Of a stretch of 64,000 nt of DNA, positions 44,990-56,678 are shown piece after piece. Origin of the DNA: Phytobacter ursingii (GTDB taxonomy: Bacteria > Pseudomonadota > Gammaproteobacteria > Enterobacterales > Enterobacteriaceae). The notes under the pieces are model-generated. The model did not search any database, was not told where the DNA came from, and saw only the letters and a program-made list of their open reading frames with translations. The translations under genes were made by a program, and so were the position numbers. Position 1 is the stretch's first letter. Every line of letters starts with the position of its first letter. The DNA lies in NCBI GenBank assembly GCA_901456055.1, contig CABDWT010000004.1, positions 558,001 through 622,000 of the forward strand, in the 5' to 3' direction.

Positions 44990-45985
44990 CTACTGCCATT
45001 TGCGATGGTAAGCGCCAAGTGTAGTCTGCGTGCCTTCTGACATTGCGCCCAGTGTGTTCATCCAGGCGGATTGCGGTACGAAGTTCTGCGGATCGGCAAT
45101 GCAGCGGTCGATGGCCTGTCGCCAGACTTTGGCCACCTGGCTCACATAGGCCGGACTGCGTTGACGCCCCTCGATTTTTACCGAGGCAATATTGGCGGCC
45201 AGCAGTTCAGGCAATAATTCCAGCGTATTCAGGCTGGTGGGCTCTTCCAGCGCGTGGTAGCGCTCACCATCGACCATATAGCGGCCTTTGCACAGCGTCG
45301 GATAGCCTGCGTTTTCACCATCCTGGTAGCGGTCAATCAACACTTCATTGAGGCGTGATTCCAGCCCCTGGGGGGTTTGCTGCCAGCGCACAAAGCGTGC
45401 CGGAGAGCAGGCGCCCACGGTATTCGGCGACTCACCCGTCAGGTAAGAGGAGAGATAGCAGCGACCTTCAGCCATAATGCACAGGCTACCAAAGGCAAAG
45501 ACTTCCAGCGGCACAGGGGTGGTGCGGGCTAATTGTTTAACCTGATGAATAGACAAGACACGGGGCAGAACAACGCGGGCAACGTCAAAATGGCGATGAT
45601 AGAAGCGGATGGCCTCTTCATTGGTCGCCGATGCCTGCACGGAAACGTGGCGTTCGATATGGGGATAACGAGCGGCAGCATATTCCAGCATCGCAAGGTC
45701 GGCGAGAATCAACGCATCCGCACCGATTTGCGCCGCCATATCCACCGCGCGCTCCCAGCGTTGATAGCCATCCGGGTGCGCGAAGGTATTAATTGCGATA
45801 TGCAATTTACGTCGGTGCTGATGCACAAAATTGACCGCTTCCTGCAGTTTCTTTTCTGTAAAATTGAGACCGGCAAAGTGGCGGGCGTTAGTATCATCTT
45901 TCAGGCCGATATAGACGGCATCGGCACCGTTTTCGATGGCAGCTTTGAGTGCCGGAAGATTTCCGGCAGGGCAGAGCAACTCCAT
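44990..45985 (-). CDS. ubiU: O2-independent ubiquinone biosynthesis protein UbiU
   Basis: UbiU is the partner of UbiV in a heterodimeric Fe-S hydroxylase system that works without oxygen. The 331-residue U32-family protein begins M-E-L-L-C-P-A-G-N and has the cysteines in G-S-L-C-I-M-A-E-G-R-C, V-G-A-C-S-P and T-L-C-K-G that correspond to the 4Fe-4S ligands. It is divergent from ubiT across 240 nt; FNR control is known in E. coli but no clean FNR box was found here. Confidence 0.95.
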   Translation of the reverse strand: MELLCPAGNLPALKAAIENGADAVYIGLKDDTNARHFAGLNFTEKKLQEAVNFVHQHRRKLHIAINTFAHPDGYQRWERAVDMAAQIGADALILADLAMLEYAAARYPHIERHVSVQASATNEEAIRFYHRHFDVARVVLPRVLSIHQVKQLARTTPVPLEVFAFGSLCIMAEGRCYLSSYLTGESPNTVGACSPARFVRWQQTPQGLESRLNEVLIDRYQDGENAGYPTLCKGRYMVDGERYHALEEPTSLNTLELLPELLAANIASVKIEGRQRSPAYVSQVAKVWRQAIDRCIADPQNFVPQSAWMNTLGAMSEGTQTTLGAYHRKWQ

Positions 45986-46225
45986 AATTTATCCTGAAAT
46001 CAGGGGCTGTATTGGCCCTGGCAGCCCACGGGGGGCGCTAAATTGTTAACGAACTGGGATTTTAGTTAACCTGGTAGCGACAATTTTTGATTTGAGGCAG
46101 TTAATTGTGTATTGGTGACATCAATAATCGAGGCATTCTTCTTACGTAATTGTTGATTTACGCCGCCATGTCGTTTATCTGATATGGCAAAATAGAAGGA
46201 ATTTTCATTTCAGGGAGTAACGCTC

Positions 46226-46750
46226 GTGTTGGAAAAACTGCGCTCACGTCTTGTGCACTCAGGCCCGTCTTTGTTGAGCGTGCCGGTTAAGCTGACGCCT
46301 TTCGCCATTAAACGGCAGGTTCTTGAGCAAGTCTTATGTTGGCAGTTCCAGCAGGCGCTGGCGGACGGGGAGCTGGAGTTTCTTGAAGGCCGCTGGTTAA
46401 GTATTCAGGTACGCGATATTGGCCTGACGTGGTATACCTCGGTTGAAAATTCACGATTAATCGTGCGAGAGTCTGCCGTAGCTGATGTCAGTTTCAGCGC
46501 GGATGCCAGCGATCTGCTGATGATTGCTGCACGTAAACAGGATCCGGATACGCTGTTCTTTCAACGCCGACTGGTCATTGAAGGCGACACGGAACTGGGG
46601 TTGTATGTGAAAAACCTGATGGACGCCATTGAGCTGGAGCAGATGCCAAAAGCACTTCGCGTCATGCTGCTGCAACTGGCGGATTTTGTTGAAGCCGGCC
46701 TGCAAACGCCGACCTCAACGCCACAACCTTCTGTAGGTGAACCATGCTGA
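46226..46750 (+). CDS. ubiT: Ubiquinone biosynthesis accessory factor UbiT
   Basis: UbiT is the SCP2-domain lipid-binding partner needed for anaerobic ubiquinone synthesis, the counterpart of UbiJ. The GTG start (46226) follows CAGGGAG and gives 174 residues, as in E. coli. The SCP2 domain covers about 45-150. The stop overlaps the yhbS start by 7 nt. Confidence 0.93.
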   Translation: MLEKLRSRLVHSGPSLLSVPVKLTPFAIKRQVLEQVLCWQFQQALADGELEFLEGRWLSIQVRDIGLTWYTSVENSRLIVRESAVADVSFSADASDLLMIAARKQDPDTLFFQRRLVIEGDTELGLYVKNLMDAIELEQMPKALRVMLLQLADFVEAGLQTPTSTPQPSVGEPC

Positions 46751-47247
46751 TTCGAGTAGAAATTGGGATTGATGCACCGGGAATCGACGCGCTGTTGCGC
46801 CGCACTTTTGCGGATGAGCGCGAAGCAACTCTGGTGCACGATCTGCGCGAAGACGGCTTAATTACGCTTGGACTTGTCGCAACGGATGATGAAGGGCAGG
46901 TCATCGGTTATGTCGCATTCAGCCCGGTTGCCGTGCAGGGCGAGGATTTACAGTGGGTCGGCCTTGCGCCGTTGGCCGTCGATGAGGCGTATCGCAGCCA
47001 GGGCCTTGCGCGCCAGTTGGTATATGAAGGGCTGGATTCACTGAATGAGTTTGGCTATGCCGCCGTGGTGACGCTGGGTAACCCAGATTTCTTCGGTCAT
47101 TTAGGTTTTGAGCCTGCGGCGAAGTTTGGTTTGCATTGTCGTTGGCCAGATACCGAAAGCGCTTTCCAGCTCCACCCGCTGGCGGACGATGCGTTAAGTC
47201 ACGTCAAAGGGCTGGTGGAATACCACGAGCATTTTAATCGCTTTTAA
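46744..47247 (+). CDS. yhbS: GNAT-family N-acetyltransferase YhbS
   Basis: The 167-residue protein is a GCN5-related acetyltransferase. The acetyl-CoA-binding motif A is [15 protein letters not shown]. The substrate is not established. It overlaps ubiT by 7 nt and its last 14 bases overlap the 3' end of the opposite gene yhbQ. Confidence 0.9.
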   Translation: MLIRVEIGIDAPGIDALLRRTFADEREATLVHDLREDGLITLGLVATDDEGQVIGYVAFSPVAVQGEDLQWVGLAPLAVDEAYRSQGLARQLVYEGLDSLNEFGYAAVVTLGNPDFFGHLGFEPAAKFGLHCRWPDTESAFQLHPLADDALSHVKGLVEYHEHFNRF

Positions 47248-47536
47248 TTGGCTGCGGTACCAGGCTTTCTAGCAGCGCTTCAAAGATGCCATCTCCGGCG
47301 ACGAGGCGCTCCTTCTGACGTTTTGTCAGTTGTTTAATGCGATATTCCACACGAAGCGCCAGCGAGCGCTCTCCTACTGGCGCGGAAAATGCCAGTATAA
47401 GTTCACCTTTTCCCCGCAGTGCTTTTGCCCCTTTGCCGCTCTGATGCTGCATAAAGCGACGCGCCACATCGGTGGTAATACCGGTATAGAGACGGTTGTC
47501 CGCGGTGCGGATGAGATAAAGAGACCAGAGCGTCAT
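47234..47536 (-). CDS. yhbQ: GIY-YIG nuclease-superfamily protein YhbQ
   Basis: YhbQ is a small UvrC-type GIY-YIG domain protein; E. coli YhbQ has been linked to DNA structure cleavage, but its role is uncertain. The start M-T-L-W-S-L-Y gives 100 residues; further in-frame ATGs at 47548 and 47575 are less likely. The GIY-YIG core reads [16 protein letters not shown]. It converges on yhbS. Confidence 0.9.
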   Translation of the reverse strand: MTLWSLYLIRTADNRLYTGITTDVARRFMQHQSGKGAKALRGKGELILAFSAPVGERSLALRVEYRIKQLTKRQKERLVAGDGIFEALLESLVPQPIKSD

Positions 47537-47589
47537 AACGTCATTCATTGTGCTAATGTGAAAGAAAAATAACACGAGGATGAAGAGAA

Positions 47590-48033
47590 ATGGAAACTCT
47601 TGCGGCCATTAGTCGCTGGCTGGCGAAGCAGCATGTTGTGACCTGGTGTGTGGCCAACAGGGGGGAATTGTGGTGTGCCAATGCCTTTTATATCTACGAT
47701 CCGCAGAAGGTCGCATTTTATCTTCTGAGTGAGGATCATACGCGACATTCGCAAATGACTGGCCTCCAGACGAACATCGCCGGAACTGTGAATGGGCAAC
47801 CGAAGACGGTCGCGCTTATTCGCGGCGTGCAGTTTACCGGGGAGATACGTCGTCTTGAGGAGACGGAAAGCGCCGGCCCGCGTGCGCAGTACAACCGACG
47901 CTTTCCCGTTGCCCGCGTATTATCGGCGCCGATGTGGGAAATTCGCCTCACCGAGCTGAAATTCACCGATAACACACTGGGCTTTGGTAAAAAGCTTCAC
48001 TGGATTCGTGACTCAGGCACCCAGCAGCCGTAA
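47590..48033 (+). CDS. yhbP: UPF0306 family FMN-binding-like protein YhbP
   Basis: The 147-residue protein belongs to the pyridoxamine-phosphate-oxidase-like split-barrel superfamily (UPF0306). No catalytic function has been assigned. It is divergent from yhbQ (53 nt) and its 3' end overlaps that of the opposite gene yhbO by 21 nt. Confidence 0.9.
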   Translation: METLAAISRWLAKQHVVTWCVANRGELWCANAFYIYDPQKVAFYLLSEDHTRHSQMTGLQTNIAGTVNGQPKTVALIRGVQFTGEIRRLEETESAGPRAQYNRRFPVARVLSAPMWEIRLTELKFTDNTLGFGKKLHWIRDSGTQQP

Positions 48034-48531
48034 CGCTTCGCGGTTAAACGCGGGGAGATCATCCGGAGTACGGCTGGTGACAAGTTGGTTATTATCAACC
48101 ACCACTTCCTGGTCGTAGAATTCGCCCCCCGCGTTTTTTACATCTACCACGATCGGTTTCACCGCCGTTAATTTTCTGCCGCGCAGGGCGTCGGCGCTGA
48201 TTAACAGTTGCGGCCCGTGGCAGATGGCAAAGACAGGTTTCCCACTGTTGATAAAATCGCGGGTAAAAGTGACGAAACGATTGTCGCCGCGCAGAGAATC
48301 TGGCGAATGTCCGCCAGGCAGAAGCAGGGCATCAAAATCGGCGGGTTGGACATCATCAATCGCTTTGTCAATGGTGACGCTGGCATCACCTTGCTTACCT
48401 TTCACTGTCTTGCCCGCCTGCTTCTCTATGGTGACCACTTCGTGGCCTGCTTTACGAAACTCCTCTGCCGGAGACGTAAATTCTGAATCTTCAAACTCGT
48501 CGGTGATCAAGACTGCAATTTTCTTGCTCAT
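48013..48531 (-). CDS. yhbO: DJ-1/PfpI family protein YhbO
   Basis: YhbO is a stress-response protein of the PfpI/DJ-1 family, reported in E. coli as a glyoxalase/protein deglycase (the deglycase role is debated). The start M-S-K-K-I-A gives 172 residues with the nucleophile Cys104 in A-I-C-H-G-P and the acidic partner in the D-E-F-E-D segment. A 30-codon open extension upstream is not conserved. Confidence 0.93.
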   Translation of the reverse strand: MSKKIAVLITDEFEDSEFTSPAEEFRKAGHEVVTIEKQAGKTVKGKQGDASVTIDKAIDDVQPADFDALLLPGGHSPDSLRGDNRFVTFTRDFINSGKPVFAICHGPQLLISADALRGRKLTAVKPIVVDVKNAGGEFYDQEVVVDNNQLVTSRTPDDLPAFNREALRLLGA

Positions 48532-48649
48532 GTATCCTCCGTTATTCAGCTCAGGCTGGTCATTTTCAACAATAATGACTATCAGGATTACTAAGCCTGG
48601 TTCAGGGCGATGACATTGCAAGACAGACTATTCTGCAAAAGGAGAGGGT

Positions 48650-49288
48650 ATGAGTCGGGTATTGATAACGGGCGCGACCGGATTGGTTGGCGGGATCTTA
48701 TTACGGATGCTGGTGAATGACGCCCGCGTTAATGCCATTACCGCCCCTACGCGTCGGCCATTAGCACCGGTCTCTGGCGTGTTCAATCCTTATGACCCGC
48801 AGTTAAGTGATGCGCTCTCGATGGTCACGGAGCCCATTGATACCGTTTTTTGCTGCCTGGGAACGACACGACGTGAAGCGGGTAGCAAAGAGGCCTTTAT
48901 ACATGCCGATTTCACCCTGGTGGTCGATACGGCGTTAACAGGGTTACGTCTCGGGGCGCGGCATCTGTTGGTGGTCAGTTCGCTGGGTGCAAATGCACGT
49001 TCGCCTTTTTTCTATAATCGGGTGAAAGGTGAGATGGAAAATGCGCTGATGAAGCAAGAATGGGAGCGTTTGACCCTTGTGCGTCCGTCGATGCTGGTGG
49101 GAGAGCGCGAAAAACGTCGTATTAACGAATCACTGTTGGCACCGTTGTTTCGCATCATGCCGGGGAACTGGAAATCCATTGATGCGCAGGATGTTGCCAG
49201 TGCGATGCTGAAAGCGGCCTTTTCCCCTTCCCCGGAGCGCGTGGAGATTCTCTCCTCTGCCCGGTTGCGCGCCATGGCAGGTGATTAA
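48650..49288 (+). CDS. yraR: NAD(P)-binding oxidoreductase-like protein YraR
   Basis: The 212-residue protein has an N-terminal Rossmann motif [10 protein letters not shown] and belongs to the atypical short-chain dehydrogenases related to eukaryotic HTATIP2/TIP30. Function is unknown. An AAGGAGAGGG site sits before the ATG. It is divergent from yhbO and followed by yraQ after 72 nt. Confidence 0.9.
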   Translation: MSRVLITGATGLVGGILLRMLVNDARVNAITAPTRRPLAPVSGVFNPYDPQLSDALSMVTEPIDTVFCCLGTTRREAGSKEAFIHADFTLVVDTALTGLRLGARHLLVVSSLGANARSPFFYNRVKGEMENALMKQEWERLTLVRPSMLVGEREKRRINESLLAPLFRIMPGNWKSIDAQDVASAMLKAAFSPSPERVEILSSARLRAMAGD

Positions 49289-49360
49289 TCATTTTCAAAT
49301 AAATAGCGCAGGAGTACTATTCGCCGGATAACTAAATCCGCTTTTCCCCCGGAGAAATGT

Positions 49361-50398
49361 ATGACTGGTCAGTCTTCATCTCGGGCGGCGTCACCTGTGC
49401 AATGGTGGAAACCCGCTCTCTTTTTTCTCGTCGTGATCGTGGGGCTCTGGTATGTGAAATGGCAGCCTTATTATGGCAAGGCCTTCACTGCCGCAGAAAC
49501 CCACAGCATTGGTAAATCTATTCTCGCTCAGGCCGATACCAGCCCATTCCAGGCGGCTCTCGACTATGCCATGGTCTACTTTCTTGCCGTCTGGAAAGCG
49601 GCGGTGCTGGGGGTGTTGCTGGGTTCGTTAATTCAGGTGCTTATTCCGCGAAACTGGCTGATTCGCACCCTTGGGCAAAAGCGATTGAGCGGGACGCTGT
49701 TCGGTACGTTGTTTTCCCTGCCGGGCATGATGTGTTCCTGTTGTGCAGCGCCCGTGGCGGCGGGAATGCGTCGTCAGCAGGTATCGATGGGTGGCGCGCT
49801 GGCATTCTGGATGGGCAACCCGTTGCTTAACCCGGCAACCCTGGTTTTTATGGGGTTTGTGCTGGGCTGGCATTTTGTCGCGATGCGGCTTATTGCCGGG
49901 TTAGTGATCGTGATTGGGGTGGCGACGCTGGTGCAGTATCTGGTCAAAGATGATGTTCAGCAGACTGCGCCGGTCGATCTTTCCTTGCCGGAGCCGGAAG
50001 GGCACTTTTTTGCCCGCTGGGGAAAGGCGCTGTGGGCGCTATTCTGGAGCACCATTCCGGTTTATATTCTGGCCGTTCTGGTACTTGGCGCGGCGCGCGT
50101 CTGGCTGTTTCCGCATGCCGATGGTGCGATTGATAATTCGCTGATGTGGGTGATAGCGATGGCGATAGCGGGTTGCCTGTTCGTGATCCCGACGGCGGCG
50201 GAGATTCCGATTGTGCAAACAATGATGCTGGCGGGAATGGGGGCAGCTCCGGCAATGGCGCTACTGATGACGCTTCCTGCGGTCAGTCTGCCGTCGCTGA
50301 TTATGCTGCGCAAATCCTTTCCGGCAAAAGCGTTGTGGCTAACGGGGGGACTGGTGGCATTCGGTGGCGTTATTACCGGAACACTGGCGCTGTTTTAA
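49361..50398 (+). CDS. yraQ: DUF318/UPF0718 family permease YraQ
   Basis: The 345-residue inner-membrane protein has about eight transmembrane helices and belongs to the permease family that includes arsenic-resistance-type transporters. A notable C-S-C-C cluster lies in G-M-M-C-S-C-C-A-A-P-V. Substrate is unknown; the cysteines may bind metal, which is inference. It converges on dolP with a strong hairpin between. Confidence 0.87.
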   Translation: MTGQSSSRAASPVQWWKPALFFLVVIVGLWYVKWQPYYGKAFTAAETHSIGKSILAQADTSPFQAALDYAMVYFLAVWKAAVLGVLLGSLIQVLIPRNWLIRTLGQKRLSGTLFGTLFSLPGMMCSCCAAPVAAGMRRQQVSMGGALAFWMGNPLLNPATLVFMGFVLGWHFVAMRLIAGLVIVIGVATLVQYLVKDDVQQTAPVDLSLPEPEGHFFARWGKALWALFWSTIPVYILAVLVLGAARVWLFPHADGAIDNSLMWVIAMAIAGCLFVIPTAAEIPIVQTMMLAGMGAAPAMALLMTLPAVSLPSLIMLRKSFPAKALWLTGGLVAFGGVITGTLALF

Positions 50399-50417
50399 CT
50401 GCGGCTCAACGTTAACT

Positions 50418-50454
50418 GATTCTCCCCGGCGTGTATCTGCCGGGGAGAAGAATC
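50418..50454. terminator. Hairpin between convergent yraQ and dolP
   Basis: TTCTCCCCGGC and GCCGGGGAGAA form a perfect 11-bp stem around an 8-nt loop in the 60-nt gap. There is no long T-run, so termination strength is uncertain. Confidence 0.6.
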
Positions 50455-50458
50455 AACG

Positions 50459-51034
50459 CTATTTAATCATCGTAAACGCGGTGGTGACATGTTTCACACC
50501 GCTGACGCGACTGGCGATATCCGCAGCGGCTCTACCTTCACGGTCGGTCACCAGACCCAGCAAGAATACTTCGCCATTCTCAGTGGTGACTTTCACATTG
50601 GACGATTTCACCTGGTCGCTACTCAGCAACTGTGTACGTACTTTGGAGGTGATCCAGGTGTCACTGGCGGCCGTTCCCATACCAATGGGCTGACCCTGGC
50701 GGATTTCGTTATAGACCTCCGTTGCACCGTCGACACCCATAGCGATTTGCTTAGCACGTGACGCCAGCTCTGTGGTGGGGGCCTGACCCACCAGCAGGAC
50801 TTTCCCCTGATAGGCGGTGACGTTTATGCGAGCCTGCTTTTTAATTTGTTCATCTTTGGACAGCGCGCTATTGACGCGTAACTCAAGAGTACCGTCATCC
50901 ACCTGAGTGCCGACCGTACGTGGATCGGTTGCCGCCTTGGTGCCGACAGCAGCTGAACCGACCACCACTGCGCCTACACAGCCTTGTAGCAGCAGTGCGG
51001 AAATAAGGACTGCGAGGGGCGTAAATGCCTTCAT
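50459..51034 (-). CDS. dolP: Division/outer-membrane stress-associated lipoprotein DolP
   Basis: DolP (YraP) is an outer-membrane lipoprotein that supports BAM function and envelope integrity and belongs to the sigma-E regulon in E. coli. The 191-residue protein has lipobox L-Q-G-C (Cys19) followed by Val-Gly and two BON domains (about 46-115 and 124-190). It starts 9 nt after the diaA stop. Confidence 0.95.
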   Translation of the reverse strand: MKAFTPLAVLISALLLQGCVGAVVVGSAAVGTKAATDPRTVGTQVDDGTLELRVNSALSKDEQIKKQARINVTAYQGKVLLVGQAPTTELASRAKQIAMGVDGATEVYNEIRQGQPIGMGTAASDTWITSKVRTQLLSSDQVKSSNVKVTTENGEVFLLGLVTDREGRAAADIASRVSGVKHVTTAFTMIK

Positions 51035-51043
51035 ATGTACTCC

Positions 51044-51634
51044 TTAATCATCCTGGTGAGGGAAAAGCGTGTTATCTATCAGGTCGCACAAACAATTTAC
51101 CGTCAGCATATGCATCTCCTGTATGCGCGCGCTGCGGTGGGAAGGAATACGTATTTCGACATCCTGCGGTCCCAACAAACCGGCCAGTTCGCCACCGTCA
51201 TACCCGGTAAGCGCTACGATACTCATATCGCGCGTTACTGCGGCTTCAACGGCTTTGACAATATCGCGGCTGTTCCCACGGGTGGAAATCGCCAGCAATA
51301 TATCGCCTGCATGACCAAGAGCTCGGACCTGCTTGGCATAAATTTCGTCATGCAGACGATCGTTTGCGATGGCTGTTAAGACCACATTATCGGTATTAAG
51401 TGCAATGGCAGGTAAACTTGGACGTTCCGTTTCAAAACGATTAATCATACTGGCAGCAAAATGCTGTGCATTGGCGGCGGAAGTCCCATTGCCACAACAG
51501 AGGATTTTGTTGCCATTAAGCAGGGAATGGACCATGGTCATGGCGGCGCGTGAAATTGCGTCTGGCAGCGCTTCTGCCGCCGCAATCTGAGTTTGAATGC
51601 TTTCTGTAAAGCAAACTTTAATTCTATCGAGCAC
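51044..51634 (-). CDS. diaA: DnaA initiator-associating protein DiaA
   Basis: DiaA is a tetrameric SIS-domain protein that binds DnaA and helps timely initiation at oriC. The 196-residue product has the SIS signature [10 protein letters not shown] and S-T-R-G-N-S. It resembles phosphoheptose isomerase GmhA, but its position between yraN and dolP identifies diaA. Confidence 0.95.
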   Translation of the reverse strand: MLDRIKVCFTESIQTQIAAAEALPDAISRAAMTMVHSLLNGNKILCCGNGTSAANAQHFAASMINRFETERPSLPAIALNTDNVVLTAIANDRLHDEIYAKQVRALGHAGDILLAISTRGNSRDIVKAVEAAVTRDMSIVALTGYDGGELAGLLGPQDVEIRIPSHRSARIQEMHMLTVNCLCDLIDNTLFPHQDD

Positions 51635-52010
51635 GGGTGATCCCTATCATTCAGTCATTATGAGTGGTCGTTAAAGGCGTTTTGTATCCACTCAACTTCA
51701 TTTTCGGTGAAGGCTACCACATCGAACCGGCAATCCACAGTATCAAAACTCCCATTGTGCCGGGCCAGCCACACACGAGCGGCATGCAGTAATTTACGTT
51801 GCTTGCTGGCGGTGACACTCGCTGCGGCACCGCCGAAAAATGACGATTTGCGATAGCGCACTTCCACAAACACCGTTGTCGACTTGTCCTGCATAATCAA
51901 GTCTATCTCACCGCCGCGCTCGCGCACGTTAGCGGCAAGAAAGCGCATTCCCTTGCGCTCAAGCCAGCGACGCGCCTGTAACTCCCAGGCATCACCGGTC
52001 TGCTTACGGG

Positions 52011-54155
<2,145 letters not shown>

Positions 54156-54217
54156 ACTGTATCCAGTGATATTTTTTACGCAATGCTCAATATTAAATCG
54201 GCAATACGGATAGAACA

Positions 54218-55081
54218 ATGAAACAACACGAATCTGCGGACAATTATCAGGGGCAGCTCTACATTGTCCCTACGCCCATCGGCAATTTGGGTGATATTAC
54301 CCAGCGTGCGCTCACCGTATTGCAGGATGTCGATCTTATCGCTGCCGAGGACACGCGCCACACCGGGCTGCTGCTTTCTCATTTTGCCATTAATGCCCGT
54401 CTGTTTGCCCTGCACGACCATAATGAGCAACAAAAGGCCGACACGCTGGTGGCGAAGCTAAAAGAAGGGCAAAACATTGCGCTGGTCTCCGATGCCGGCA
54501 CACCGCTGATCAACGACCCTGGCTACCACCTTGTCCGCACCTGCCGCGAAGCGGGCATCCGGGTGGTTCCACTGCCCGGTCCGTGTGCCGCTATAGCAGC
54601 ATTAAGTGCGGCGGGGTTACCGTCCGATCGTTTTTGTTACGAGGGGTTTCTGCCCGCCAAATCGAAAGGGCGTCGCGATACCTTAAAATCGCTGGAGACA
54701 GAACCGCGTACGCTGATTTTTTATGAGTCAACGCATCGCCTGCTGGAAAGCCTGGAGGATATCGTTGCGGTGCTGGGTGAAGCACGTTACGTGGTGCTGG
54801 CCCGCGAGCTGACCAAAACCTGGGAGTCGATTTATGGCGCGCCGGTAGGGGAATTGCTGGCATGGGTGAAAGAGGACGAAAACCGCCGCAAAGGCGAAAT
54901 GGTGCTGATCGTCGAAGGCCATAAGGCGCAGGAAGATGCCTTACCCGCCGATGCCCTGCGAACGCTGGCGCTGTTGCAGGCTGAACTCCCTCTGAAAAAA
55001 GCTGCTGCGCTGGCTGCGGAAATCCACGGCGTGAAGAAAAACGCGCTCTATAAATATGCATTGGAGCAGCAGGGCGAGTAA
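54218..55081 (+). CDS. rsmI: 16S rRNA 2'-O-ribose C1402 methyltransferase
   Basis: RsmI methylates the ribose of C1402 in 16S rRNA with SAM. The 287-residue protein is a tetrapyrrole-methylase-fold enzyme with [12 protein letters not shown] and the S-D-A-G-T-P-L-I loop. It is divergent from lpoA (62 nt). In K-12 fimbrial genes yraHIJK separate this gene from the aga cluster; here agaI is 88 nt away. Confidence 0.96.
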   Translation: MKQHESADNYQGQLYIVPTPIGNLGDITQRALTVLQDVDLIAAEDTRHTGLLLSHFAINARLFALHDHNEQQKADTLVAKLKEGQNIALVSDAGTPLINDPGYHLVRTCREAGIRVVPLPGPCAAIAALSAAGLPSDRFCYEGFLPAKSKGRRDTLKSLETEPRTLIFYESTHRLLESLEDIVAVLGEARYVVLARELTKTWESIYGAPVGELLAWVKEDENRRKGEMVLIVEGHKAQEDALPADALRTLALLQAELPLKKAAALAAEIHGVKKNALYKYALEQQGE

Positions 55082-55132
55082 TGTCGCAAAAGCGCATTGT
55101 GTTCATGATGCTGCAATTATTTAGCATGGTTC

Positions 55133-55166
55133 AAAAAACAGGGCATCGTGAGATGCCCTGTTTGTT
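55133..55166. terminator. Bidirectional terminator between rsmI and agaI
   Basis: AACAGGGCATC and GATGCCCTGTT pair perfectly around GTGA. T-rich flanks are present on both strands (TTTGTTCT on +, TTTTTTG on -), so it can end both rsmI and the aga operon. Confidence 0.85.
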
Positions 55167-55169
55167 CTG

Positions 55170-55886
55170 TTAATATTCTCCGGCATTGTAAGCACAGGTC
55201 ACGTGCTGATGAAGCCATAAAAACGAGGCCGGGAGCCGAGTGGTAATTTTTCTGGTCATCAATTGCGTAAATGGTTTCGCTTTCCCTGACCCTGCGACCA
55301 GCAAAAGGATTTCCCTCGCCGAAAGAATTTCTTTTAATCCCAGAGTAACGCCTTGTTTTACGGGATGAGAAGCTTCTTTAAGCATCTGATGACTAAGGGT
55401 TCGTTCATCAAGTTGTGCAATGTGCGTTAACGGTTCGAATTCATCAGCGGGTTCATTCAGCCCCAGATGACCGTTTTTCCCTAGTCCGAGCAGGCATACA
55501 TCCAGCCCGCCTCGCTCAGTGATTTTTCTCTCTACCTGTTCGCATGCCTCTGTTGGATCCCTGTGTGTTTCAAAGGCGATGTACTGTGTGTCGGCGATCT
55601 TTAACGGTTCCAGAAGATGCTGGCGTAAAAAGGTCTCGCAGGTTCCCGGTTCGTCCAGCGGTATCCCCAGCCATTCATCGAGTTTAACGAAGGTGGCGCG
55701 GCTGACATCCAGTTTGTGACGGCACACCTTCTCGACAAAGAGTGAATAAGCCAGTTTCGGTGTTTCCCCTGTCGCCAGGCAGATGGTTGCCGTGGGCTTC
55801 GCCGTAATCACTTCAAACAGGTATTGACTGGCATACTCGCTAAGCTCCTGATAATTTTCATATCCTTTGAAAATCATGTCGGCCAT
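55170..55886 (-). CDS. agaI: Galactosamine-6-phosphate deaminase/isomerase-like protein AgaI
   Basis: AgaI belongs to the NagB/6-phosphogluconolactonase superfamily. The 238-residue product has V-K-L-D-E-W and G-L-G-K-N-G-H-L-G-L-N-E-P, which retain the catalytic Asp, His and Glu; the second Asp of E. coli NagB is Asn here, as in many family members. In E. coli AgaS rather than AgaI is needed for deamination, so AgaI's role is uncertain. Its ATG follows the agaD TAA with no gap. Confidence 0.88.
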   Translation of the reverse strand: MADMIFKGYENYQELSEYASQYLFEVITAKPTATICLATGETPKLAYSLFVEKVCRHKLDVSRATFVKLDEWLGIPLDEPGTCETFLRQHLLEPLKIADTQYIAFETHRDPTEACEQVERKITERGGLDVCLLGLGKNGHLGLNEPADEFEPLTHIAQLDERTLSHQMLKEASHPVKQGVTLGLKEILSAREILLLVAGSGKAKPFTQLMTRKITTRLPASFLWLHQHVTCAYNAGEY

Positions 55887-56678
55887 TTATAGCACCCCCA
55901 ATGCTGAACCCAGAATAGACAGCACGAAGGTGACGCCAATCAATACCACCGGATGCGCTTTTTTCACCCGCAGCAGGTAATACATCAGCAGGGTATAGGC
56001 CATCGGCAGAATATTCGGGAAGACTTTGTCGAAGAAGTCTTTTTGCAACGCCACGCTGTGCGTATCGTCAATGGCGAATGTGGTCGCCACGTTGATATGG
56101 ACATAGGAGGCGATAAGCCCTCCAATCACCGTGATCCCCAGGATTGTGGCGGAGCGCGCAATCATCTGCGAGTTTTCCCGCACCTTGTCTATCGCTTTAA
56201 CACCCACGGAGTAGCCGACATGCGTCCAGCCGACGCGCAGGAAGAAAATGGCGAGATAGACGGCGAAAAAGAGAATCGGCCCAAGCAGGTTCCCCTGGCT
56301 TGCAAACGAAGAGCAAATCCCGGCCATAATCGGCAGCAGGGTAAACCAGAAAATGGCATCGCCGATCCCTGCGATTGGCCCGAAAAGTGCGACTTTCAGC
56401 CCTTTTATCGTGTTGCGGTCCTCGCCTTTTTCCTCCATAGAAATCAGCAACCCCATCAAGAAACCGACAAGGTTAGGGTGGGTGTTGATAAACTCCAGAT
56501 GGTCCTTCATGGCGGCGCTGAGGCCGGCTTTATCGTCCTTATAAATTTTTTTTAGCAGCGGCAGCATGGCCCAGGTAAAACCGCCAGCCTGCATCCTTTC
56601 ATAGTTGAAACTCGCCTGCAAAACCGAAGAACGAAACCCTAAGCGGGTAATATCCTTTTTACTGATTTCAGATGCCAT
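55887..56678 (-). CDS. agaD: PTS galactosamine EIID component AgaD
   Basis: AgaD is the IID membrane subunit of a mannose-family PTS. The start M-A-S-E-I-S-K-K gives 263 residues; seven more codons upstream are open but overlap further into agaC. The conserved N-terminal block F-R-S-S-V-L-Q-A-S-F-N-Y-E-R-M-Q precedes C-terminal membrane segments. It overlaps agaC by 11 nt. Confidence 0.93.
   Translation of the reverse strand: MASEISKKDITRLGFRSSVLQASFNYERMQAGGFTWAMLPLLKKIYKDDKAGLSAAMKDHLEFINTHPNLVGFLMGLLISMEEKGEDRNTIKGLKVALFGPIAGIGDAIFWFTLLPIMAGICSSFASQGNLLGPILFFAVYLAIFFLRVGWTHVGYSVGVKAIDKVRENSQMIARSATILGITVIGGLIASYVHINVATTFAIDDTHSVALQKDFFDKVFPNILPMAYTLLMYYLLRVKKAHPVVLIGVTFVLSILGSALGVL

Noticed and set aside
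46111-46125. FNR box between ubiU and ubiT (TTGGTGACATCAA)
   Set aside because: It has half-sites resembling TTGAT and ATCAA, but the spacer is 3 nt instead of 4 and the first half has a mismatch. It was not listed as a site.
48650-49288. Start of a genomic island in the yhb/yra mosaic
   Set aside because: Gene order yhbW to rsmI follows E. coli, with no integrase, insertion sequence or shift in codon use visible.
55170-55886. AgaI as an inactive deaminase because of Asn in place of NagB Asp141
   Set aside because: The Asn variant is, from memory, common in functional NagB-family proteins, so it is not evidence of inactivity.
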